Shown here in pieces: positions 1 to 5,322 of a stretch of 8,283 bases of DNA. This DNA is from H111-94 sp034436045. Its GTDB lineage: Bacteria; Chloroflexota; Ktedonobacteria; Ktedonobacterales; Ktedonobacteraceae. Made by a program: the position numbers and the translations under genes. Where the stretch lies: assembly GCA_034436045.1 (NCBI GenBank), contig DAOTVZ010000007.1, positions 1-8,283 of the forward strand, given 5' to 3'. Within the stretch, counting starts at the first letter, position 1. Every line of letters starts with the position of its first letter. Below the pieces are notes generated by a model. The model was not told where the DNA came from. It worked only from the letters and a program-made list of their open reading frames with translations, and did not search any database.

Positions 1-201
1 ACGCAAGGGGAGCGAGATGCGGTCTATGAGGCGGTGACGCACCTGGTCAATAAGCGCTTGCAGAAGGCGAGCAGTCTGGAAGAGCGGGCCGAAAGAAAGG
101 AGCGGGCTGAGCGCAAGGAGACGCGCAAACGGGTGGAGGCGGCACGCAGCCTGGTGGGTATCTGGATGAATTTGCCTGAAGACCCACATGAAGAGCTGTA
201 A
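1..201 (+). CDS. Partial small charged coiled-coil protein, possible antitoxin of the PIN gene (3' end only)
   Basis: The frame is open from the left edge to a TAA at 199-201 and gives the last 66 residues of a protein; the start lies outside the window. The visible part is rich in Glu, Arg and Lys, with near-repeats of the type ERAERKERAERKE, and should form a charged amphipathic helix or coiled coil. It ends in a short tail, ARSLVGIWMNLPEDPHEEL. The stop lies 18 bases before the start of a PIN-domain gene that has its own GGGGAG ribosome site, so the two are probably co-transcribed. Small helical proteins encoded directly upstream of PIN toxins are usually antitoxins whose C-terminal segment occupies the toxin active site, and a hydrophobic-then-acidic tail would suit that role. 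The antitoxin assignment is inference from position and composition. No DNA-binding domain is visible in the part present. Confidence 0.6.
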   Translation, partial: TQGERDAVYEAVTHLVNKRLQKASSLEERAERKERAERKETRKRVEAARSLVGIWMNLPEDPHEEL

Positions 202-219
202 TCGGGGAGACAGCACACC

Positions 220-600
220 ATGCCTGATCTACGTGATTTGCCGGATGGGAGCCGGGTTTTTGTCGATACTAATATCTTTAATCTGGCCTATCGGGCCGCT
301 TCGGCCTCGTGTGCCGATCTCATTGAGCGTATCGCGCGCGGCGAGATCACCGCTTATGTCAATATTCAGGTCCTGTCTGACCTGCTGCATAAGCTGATGC
401 TGATGGAGGCGCAGCAGAAAAAGATTATTGCAAAACACCTCGGTTGCATGAACCGTTGTAAAAACAGTCGGCGCAAGGCCCCTTTGTGTGATATTGTGAC
501 CTATGATGGCGATTTCGACCACATTGTCGGCGTAACCGTCTGGCGACCGCAAGATGTAGCAAAATTACCACCCGTAGGGGCGTCATTCATGACGCCCTGA
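220..600 (+). CDS. PIN-domain toxin-like protein, internally shortened and with a repeat-encoded C-terminus
   Basis: ATG at 220 is preceded by GGGGAGA at 204-210, nine bases away, and the frame runs 126 residues. PIN domains are small Mg-dependent RNases, often the toxins of VapBC-type pairs. The N-terminal signature FVDTNIF (first catalytic Asp, D16) and the C-terminal block IVTYDGDFDHI...VTVWRP (residues 92-110) are typical. The middle is unusual: after MEAQQKKIIAK (about 62-72) the sequence jumps almost at once to a basic, Cys-containing stretch (HLGCMNRCKNSRRKA) and then to the terminal block. The segment that normally carries the central acidic residue appears to be missing, perhaps 40-60 residues; PIN toxins are usually 130-180 aa. 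The last nine residues and the TGA come from an interspersed repeat starting at 571. The gene may therefore be a decayed, inactive toxin. PIN fold identity is fairly secure; activity is doubtful. Confidence 0.72.
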   Translation: MPDLRDLPDGSRVFVDTNIFNLAYRAASASCADLIERIARGEITAYVNIQVLSDLLHKLMLMEAQQKKIIAKHLGCMNRCKNSRRKAPLCDIVTYDGDFDHIVGVTVWRPQDVAKLPPVGASFMTP

Positions 601-660
601 ACAGCCGTCGATCAGCGCGCAGGGCGGTGAGCAGGGCGTCATGAATGACGCCCCTACGGG
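571..660. repeat. Inverted pair of palindromic interspersed repeats (copies A and B)
   Basis: Bases 571-598 are the exact reverse complement of 633-660 over 28 bp, separated by 34 bp. Each unit also contains its own palindrome: GGGCGTCAT and ATGACGCCC flank a two-base GA centre, followed by a CCTACGGG tail. The layout of two inverted palindromic units with a short spacer resembles the paired REP/BIME organisation of other bacteria. No T-tract follows, so this is not a canonical Rho-independent terminator, although a transcript would fold strongly. Copy A overlaps the 3' end of the PIN-like gene and supplies its stop codon. The spacer contains GCGCGCAGGGC (615-625), which recurs at 715-725 next to copy C. 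Confidence 0.85.
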
Positions 661-672
661 AGCATCCATTGC

Positions 673-679
673 AAGGAGG
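673..679 (+). promoter_or_regulatory. Orphan AAGGAGG Shine-Dalgarno-like site
   Basis: AAGGAGG is the strongest ribosome-site match in this part of the window, but no ATG, GTG or TTG follows within 5-12 bases; only an in-frame ATT at 681 is near. The ATG codons at 729 and 762 that could start the helicase are 49 and 82 bases away. The site lies between repeat copies B and C, so it could be a relic of a start region displaced when copy C inserted, or chance. Confidence 0.25.
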
Positions 680-720
680 CATTTTCTCATCTCGCCCTGG
701 AAACGGCGCGAGGGGCGCGC

Positions 721-747
721 AGGGCATCATGAATGACGCCCATACGG
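721..747 (+). repeat. Palindromic interspersed repeat, degenerate copy C
   Basis: Same orientation and core as copy B, with GGGCATCAT in place of GGGCGTCAT and CATACGG in place of CCTACGG. The first change gives one A-C mismatch in the hairpin on this strand and a G-T wobble on the other. Upstream it shares GCGCGCAGGGC with the spacer of the A/B pair. It ends directly before the presumed ribosome site and start of the helicase gene, and contributes the GG of that site. Confidence 0.75.
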
Positions 748-761
748 AAAGAGAAAAACCT

Positions 762-3700
762 ATGCCCACACACGATATTATCGATAACCGCGAAGAACGT
801 CTGGTAGACCATATTAATCGCATGCTGGAATCGACCGAGTATGCGCGTTTTGCTGTGGGCTACTTCTTCCTCTCCGGCCTGGAGAGCATCGCAGAACATC
901 TTGACGGTGTCAAAGAGCTACGCCTGCTGATCGGCAATACGACGAATCGAGAGACGCTGGAGCAGATGGCGGAGGGCTATCGCCGCCTGGAACTGGTGCA
1001 ACAGGCATTAGAGGCACAAAGCTATCCGCGTCGTATTGACACACAGCGCATGGCGGCTGAGACAGCGGTCAATCTGCGCTCTACCATTGAGCAGATGGAT
1101 CAGACGGACAAAAGCGAGCGGTTAGTGAAGATATTAGTGCGCATGATTGAGGAGCAGAGGCTGAAAGTGCGCGTTTATACAAAGGGTCGCCTGCACGCCA
1201 AAGCCTACATCTTCGACTACTATGCCACCCTCTTTGATCGCACGGGCAAGCCTGTCCAGCGCCACGAAAAGGGTATTGCCATCGTTGGCTCGTCCAACCT
1301 CACGCTCTCTGGCGTGAGCCATAATACAGAGTTGAACGTTGTGGTGCAGGGTAACGACAATCATGCCGAACTGGTGCGCTGGTTCGACGCGCTATGGAAT
1401 GAAGCGCAGGACTTTGACGAAACTTTAATGCGCGAGATGCAACAGTCCTGGGCCGTGCAGATCGCCCGCCCATACGACATCTACATGAAGACGCTCTACA
1501 CGCTGGTGAAAGATCGTCTTGAAGGGGAGGAAGAACACGATATTTTATGGGACGACGAGATTACAAACCGGCTGGCAGATTTCCAGAAAGTCGCGGTGCG
1601 CCAGGCGGTGCAGATCATTCGTGACTTTGGCGGTGTCTTCGTCGCTGATGTGGTGGGCCTGGGCAAGAGCTATATCGGCGCGGCAATCGTCAAGCATTTC
1701 GAGCGTACAGAGCATGCGCGTCCGTTAATTATCTGTCCGGCGGCTCTCATAGAGATGTGGGAACGGGCAAATGAAGTCTATCAACTAAATGCGCGTGTGC
1801 TGTCAATGGGCTATTTGCGTGCCGACGACGATGGGGCATTTAATTTTCTGCTCAAGGATATGCGCTATCGTGACCGCGATTTTGTGCTGGTGGATGAGAG
1901 CCATAACTTTCGCAATCCAGATGCACAACGCTACAAAGTGATGCAGAGCTTTCTGGCCACCGGTCGGCGCTGCTGCTTCCTGACAGCTACGCCGCGCAAC
2001 AAGAGCGCCTGGGATGTCTACTATCAGATCAAGCTGTTTCACCAGGACGATAAAACCGACTTACCGGTAGACCCCCCCAACTTGCGCGAGTATTTTCGCC
2101 TGATTGAAAAGGGCGAACGCAAACTGCCCGATCTATTGACAAACATCCTCATCCGGCGTACCCGCAACCATATTGTGCGCTGGTATGGCTATGACGCGGA
2201 ATCGCATCAACCGCTGGATAGTACACAATATCGTGAGTATCTGGAAGGGCGTCGCCGCGCCTACGTGATGGTGGGCGGCAGGCATCAGTTCTTCCCACGT
2301 CGAGAACTGGAGACTATCGAGTACAGCATCGAAGAAACCTATAAGGGCCTGTATCAGCAGTTGCGCTCTTATCTCGGTAAACCACACAAAGGGCCGATAC
2401 TGCATCCAATAGATGGTGAACTCACCTATGCTCGTTATGGACTCTGGCATTATGTACTGAAGGCGAAACAGAAACAGGAACCCTATGCCACCATGCAGCG
2501 CGCCGGTGCCAATCTGCGCGGCCTCATTCGTGTGCTGCTCTTCAAACGCTTCGAGTCCAGCGTCTATGCCTTTCAGCAGACCATTCGTCGCCTGCTCACT
2601 GTACATCAGGCTTTTCTGCGAGCCTTAGAGCAGGGCATTGTACCGGCGGGCGACGACGCGCAAAGCATCCTGTATGAGTCGGATTACGATGACGCAAGCG
2701 ATCTGCTGGCCGCTCTGCGAGCCGTTTCCGGTCGCTATAAGATAGCTGATTTTGATGTGGCGCGCTTGCGAGAGCATCTCGAACACGATATTGTGCAATT
2801 GCAGAACATCCTGGCCCTGGTCGAGCCGATCACGCCGGAGCAGGATGCGAAATTGCAAACTTTGAAAAAGAGCCTCACCCAGGCTCCTCTTAAAGACGGC
2901 AAAAGGTTGATCTTCACGCAATATGCCGATACCGCGCGTTACCTGTATGAGAACCTGAGCGATGGGGGACGCTATAAAGATATCGATGTCATTTATAGCG
3001 GCGACAAGAGCAAAGTGCGCGCAGTCGGCAGATTTTCACCGCGTTCCAATCCTGAGTATCAATTTCTGGCCGGGGAAGCCGAGTTGAACACGCTGATCGC
3101 CACTGATGTGCTGGCCGAAGGCTTGAATATGCAGGATTGCGATAAGATCATCAACTATGACCTGCACTGGAATCCTGTCCGGCTCATTCAGCGTTTTGGG
3201 CGCATAGACCGCATTGGTAGCGAGCATGAGGTTATTTACGGCTTTAATTTCTTGCCAGAGACGGGCATCGAGAAACAGTTGGGGCTGCGTCAGAAATTGC
3301 ACAACCGTATCCAGGAGATTCACGATACCATTGGCGAGGATGCGATTATTCTGGATAGCAGCGAGCGGTTGAACGAAGAGGCACTCTATGCAATCTACGA
3401 GAAAAAAGGCGGACAATTAAGCCTGTTTGAAGAGGAAGAAGAGTTTCTCGACTTGAACGAGGCCGAAGAGATCATGCGTCAATTGCGCAAAGATCACCCG
3501 ACTGAGTACGAACGGATCGCCAACCTGCGCGACGGTATCCGCTCGGCGAGGTATAGCTCGCAAAAAGGATTATATGTCTTCTGTCAGGCCGGACGCTATC
3601 AGCAGCTATTTTTGTTGAACGAGCAGGGAGAGATCGTCTCGCGCGATATTGCACGTGTCTTGAGCGTGGTAAAAGCCACGCCGAATACGCCGGTAGCGTC

Positions 3701-4097
3701 ATTACCACCGAACTACAATAAAGCGGTAATGTGGGTCAAACGTCGTTTTATCGAAGAGGTCAAACATCGGCAGGCCGAGCGCGAACATACGCTATCCCTG
3801 ACGCATAGTCAGCGCTATATTTTACGTGAACTACGAGATTTATTCCGCCTTACAAACGACGAAGATGAGAAAGCACAGATCAATCTGCTAGAGAAAGCCT
3901 TTCGCGGCCCCATTACGGTTGCGATCAGCCGCGAATTGAACCTGCTCAGAAAAAACAGCGTTAAAGGACGCGATCTGCTCAAAGCTCTGGGTCAGATTTA
4001 TTTCCAGCACCACATGCGGGACTGGATTGAGACACGCACCCGCCAGCTTGCCGACGAAGAGCTTCCCCGAATTATTTGTAGCGAAGCTCTGCTATAA
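762..4097 (+). CDS. HKD-nuclease (PLD-like)/SNF2-family helicase fusion protein
   Basis: The 1111-residue protein starts at ATG 762, with GGAAAGAG at 746-753 as a modest ribosome site. In-frame ATGs at 645 and 729 lie inside repeat copies, and family-like sequence begins only after 762. Residues about 1-230 form a phospholipase-D-type domain with one HKD motif (HAKAYIFD, from residue 145) followed by GSSNLT, as in the N-terminal PLD domains known to be fused to Snf2-like helicases. The helicase core follows: GLGKS (299-303, Lys302), DESH (378-381), TAT (408-410), RRTRN (about 465), FTQY (718), ATDVLAEGLN (780-789) and QRFGRIDR (810-817, arginine finger region). About 250 residues separate the two lobes, an unusually long insert. 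All key motifs are intact, so ATPase and DNA translocation are expected, and the HKD site may cut DNA or RNA as a dimer. The C-terminal 250 residues are helical and charged. Relatives include DrmD-like and other defence helicases, but DISARM partners are absent here. A cytoplasmic role in restriction or repair is inferred. Confidence 0.9.
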   Translation: MPTHDIIDNREERLVDHINRMLESTEYARFAVGYFFLSGLESIAEHLDGVKELRLLIGNTTNRETLEQMAEGYRRLELVQQALEAQSYPRRIDTQRMAAETAVNLRSTIEQMDQTDKSERLVKILVRMIEEQRLKVRVYTKGRLHAKAYIFDYYATLFDRTGKPVQRHEKGIAIVGSSNLTLSGVSHNTELNVVVQGNDNHAELVRWFDALWNEAQDFDETLMREMQQSWAVQIARPYDIYMKTLYTLVKDRLEGEEEHDILWDDEITNRLADFQKVAVRQAVQIIRDFGGVFVADVVGLGKSYIGAAIVKHFERTEHARPLIICPAALIEMWERANEVYQLNARVLSMGYLRADDDGAFNFLLKDMRYRDRDFVLVDESHNFRNPDAQRYKVMQSFLATGRRCCFLTATPRNKSAWDVYYQIKLFHQDDKTDLPVDPPNLREYFRLIEKGERKLPDLLTNILIRRTRNHIVRWYGYDAESHQPLDSTQYREYLEGRRRAYVMVGGRHQFFPRRELETIEYSIEETYKGLYQQLRSYLGKPHKGPILHPIDGELTYARYGLWHYVLKAKQKQEPYATMQRAGANLRGLIRVLLFKRFESSVYAFQQTIRRLLTVHQAFLRALEQGIVPAGDDAQSILYESDYDDASDLLAALRAVSGRYKIADFDVARLREHLEHDIVQLQNILALVEPITPEQDAKLQTLKKSLTQAPLKDGKRLIFTQYADTARYLYENLSDGGRYKDIDVIYSGDKSKVRAVGRFSPRSNPEYQFLAGEAELNTLIATDVLAEGLNMQDCDKIINYDLHWNPVRLIQRFGRIDRIGSEHEVIYGFNFLPETGIEKQLGLRQKLHNRIQEIHDTIGEDAIILDSSERLNEEALYAIYEKKGGQLSLFEEEEEFLDLNEAEEIMRQLRKDHPTEYERIANLRDGIRSARYSSQKGLYVFCQAGRYQQLFLLNEQGEIVSRDIARVLSVVKATPNTPVASLPPNYNKAVMWVKRRFIEEVKHRQAEREHTLSLTHSQRYILRELRDLFRLTNDEDEKAQINLLEKAFRGPITVAISRELNLLRKNSVKGRDLLKALGQIYFQHHMRDWIETRTRQLADEELPRIICSEALL

Positions 4098-4291
4098 TTC
4101 GTCCACCTGGGAACTATTCAATATATTAAAATGTCCTCTATGTAATAAATCGCTCCCTAGTATGTAAAGGAATGTAGTACATGCCTATCTGTGTCTATGC
4201 CACCGCTCTCCTGCATCCATAAGGGAAGATGACAAGTTGATAGTTATTGCCACCTATGATATGAAATTGTAATAGCTAGATGTTTTTCCAC

Positions 4292-4321
4292 TTGATATAA
4301 ATATATATGCTATGTTATAGT
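4292..4321 (+). promoter_or_regulatory. Putative sigma-70-type promoter for the SLATT-like gene
   Basis: TTGATA (4292-4297, five of six matches to TTGACA) and TATAGT (4316-4321, five of six to TATAAT) are separated by 18 bases of nearly pure AT sequence. Transcription would start near 4328, giving a leader of about 48 bases before the ATG at 4376. In such AT-rich DNA some matches are expected by chance, so this is a good but unproven candidate. Confidence 0.5.
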
Positions 4322-4351
4322 TTAAGCAACAACTTATCGGGCCAGGTAGAT

Positions 4352-4369
4352 AATACGAGTATTGGGGAG
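4352..4369 (+). promoter_or_regulatory. Ribosome site GGGGAG with adjacent small inverted repeat, fixing the start at 4376
   Basis: GGGGAG at 4364-4369 lies six bases before ATG 4376 and selects this start over the upstream in-frame ATG at 4307, which lies within the promoter between its -35 and -10 elements. The inverted repeat AATAC-GA-GTATT (4352-4363) abuts it and could be an operator or leader hairpin affecting translation; it is short enough to be chance. Confidence 0.5.
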
Positions 4370-4375
4370 ATTGCC

Positions 4376-5188
4376 ATGAGTGACAGTCAATCATTACAGC
4401 AAGAACTTGTACGGGTGCGGACAGAACTAGCCAATAGAGAGATCGATCTTGCCCAGGCACGTCGTATTTTGAACCGCTGGTGGATAGGGGGAAGCGTACT
4501 GCTGGTTTTAATTTTGATAAGTTTTCTGATCGATGCATTTCTTGGTGGAGGATGGTTTTTCTTGACTATTGCATTATGCCTTACTGCTGTAGGCACATTA
4601 ATTGGTTTCTTTTCGGCAGACAATGGTAGCAAGACTCTAGCACATTCCTGGGAATTAAAAAATGAAATAGCGAAGCTTCAGATGAAGCAGCAAAAGTTAG
4701 AGGAAGAGCAAATAGAGAATTATGATCCCCTAGAATATTATTCTAAAGTTGAGGTTCCACAGGTTGTTGAGGAATTTCAACGTGGTTCACGGGCAAATCG
4801 TCGTATCCATTTGATCTTACAACTTGTCATCATCTTCTGCTCTTTATTCGTAAGTGGTTTAACCAGTGGATTGGATGCGAAAATAGGATTGCATTGGGTC
4901 TGGCTTGCACCAGCCTTGAGTCTGATTGTAACCCTTTGTACCACCATTACCGGCTACTTTAAGTTTCGTGAGCGTGGCTTTTACTTGCAACAGACCGCAG
5001 ATGCTATTGAGCAGGAATCCACCGCCCTGCGGCTCTCTATTGGAGGGTACGTACCACCTATGACAGATGAGGAAAGAATCGCAAACCTCGTTAAATTTGC
5101 TGAAAAGATTGAGGCGCTACGGGAAGAACAACGTAAGCGTCAGCAACAACTAGAGCAACCATCAGAGATTAAAGAGGCCCAGGCTTAG
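4376..5188 (+). CDS. DUF4231/SLATT-like four-helix membrane protein
   Basis: The protein is 270 residues. Residues 1-30 are an amphipathic charged helix. Hydrophobic segments follow at about 36-55 and 59-79, then a charged coiled-coil linker (about 90-115), then a second pair at about 144-164 and 173-194, then a long charged C-terminal helix (about 232-262). The second half matches the DUF4231 pattern: an Arg-rich lead-in (RGSRANRRIHLILQL), a two-helix hairpin, and FKFRERGFYLQQTADAIEQE after the last helix. DUF4231 is related to the SLATT two-helix domains, proposed to act as membrane pore effectors in nucleotide-signalled conflict and defence systems. No SLOG, nucleotidyltransferase or other sensor is encoded next to it, so a standalone membrane role is also possible. 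The gene is distinctly AT-richer than its neighbours, suggesting separate acquisition. Family is fairly secure; the effector role is inference. Confidence 0.8.
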   Translation: MSDSQSLQQELVRVRTELANREIDLAQARRILNRWWIGGSVLLVLILISFLIDAFLGGGWFFLTIALCLTAVGTLIGFFSADNGSKTLAHSWELKNEIAKLQMKQQKLEEEQIENYDPLEYYSKVEVPQVVEEFQRGSRANRRIHLILQLVIIFCSLFVSGLTSGLDAKIGLHWVWLAPALSLIVTLCTTITGYFKFRERGFYLQQTADAIEQESTALRLSIGGYVPPMTDEERIANLVKFAEKIEALREEQRKRQQQLEQPSEIKEAQA

Positions 5189-5264
5189 CATATATCCTCA
5201 TGTTTCAGCATCGCTCTGAGCGTATCTTCCCATCCTCGTTACCTTCTATTTCAGGCTGCGTCTA

Positions 5265-5276
5265 TATGTATACATA
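5265..5276. promoter_or_regulatory. 12-bp perfect palindrome upstream of the mannosyltransferase gene
   Basis: TATGTATACATA reads identically on both strands and lies 46 bases upstream of ATG 5323, in the 134-base gap after the SLATT-like gene. The position suits an operator or the AT-rich part of a promoter, but no convincing -35/-10 pair was found around it. It could be a chance palindrome in AT-rich DNA. Confidence 0.2.
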
Positions 5277-5311
5277 AACAAAAGCAGCGTACAAAAATAG
5301 TTTTATTGCTC

Positions 5312-5316
5312 AGGAG
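5312..5316 (+). promoter_or_regulatory. Ribosome site AGGAG fixing the mannosyltransferase start
   Basis: AGGAG lies six bases before ATG 5323. The alternative in-frame ATG at 5401 lies inside repeat copy D and has only GGGCAGGG-type sequence upstream. The 5323 start is therefore preferred, which means the repeat is translated. Confidence 0.6.
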
Positions 5317-5322
5317 CGAATT

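Larger units (their letters stand above)
4098..4375. other. AT-rich intergenic spacer upstream of the SLATT-like gene
   Basis: This 278-base gap follows the helicase stop. It is much richer in A+T than the flanking helicase gene, with runs such as AATATATTAAAAT and ATAAATATATATG. No terminator hairpin with a T-tract is visible after the helicase. The only interpretable elements are the promoter at 4292-4321 and a small inverted repeat, AATAC-GA-GTATT (4352-4363), touching the ribosome site of the next gene. The composition change begins here and continues through the next gene, consistent with acquisition separate from the helicase. Confidence 0.5.

Noticed and set aside
229..552. Open frame on the minus strand opposite the PIN-like gene (107 aa)
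   Set aside because: It mirrors the coding frame of the PIN-like gene, has no ribosome site, and shows no recognisable protein pattern.
571..660. The A/B inverted repeat as an intrinsic terminator or as a CRISPR-like array
   Set aside because: No T-tract follows the stem, and the copies are inverted with irregular spacing, not direct repeats with unique spacers.
2133..2606. 157-aa minus-strand open frame within the helicase gene
   Set aside because: It lies wholly inside a gene with intact helicase motifs and has no ribosome site or domain-like sequence.
762..4097. Assignment of the helicase as DrmD of a DISARM system
   Set aside because: The HKD and helicase domains are on one chain and no DrmA, DrmB or methyltransferase gene is present in the window.
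5209..5219. CGCTC-T-GAGCG hairpin after the SLATT-like gene as a terminator
   Set aside because: The arms are only five bases with a one-base centre and no T-tract follows.
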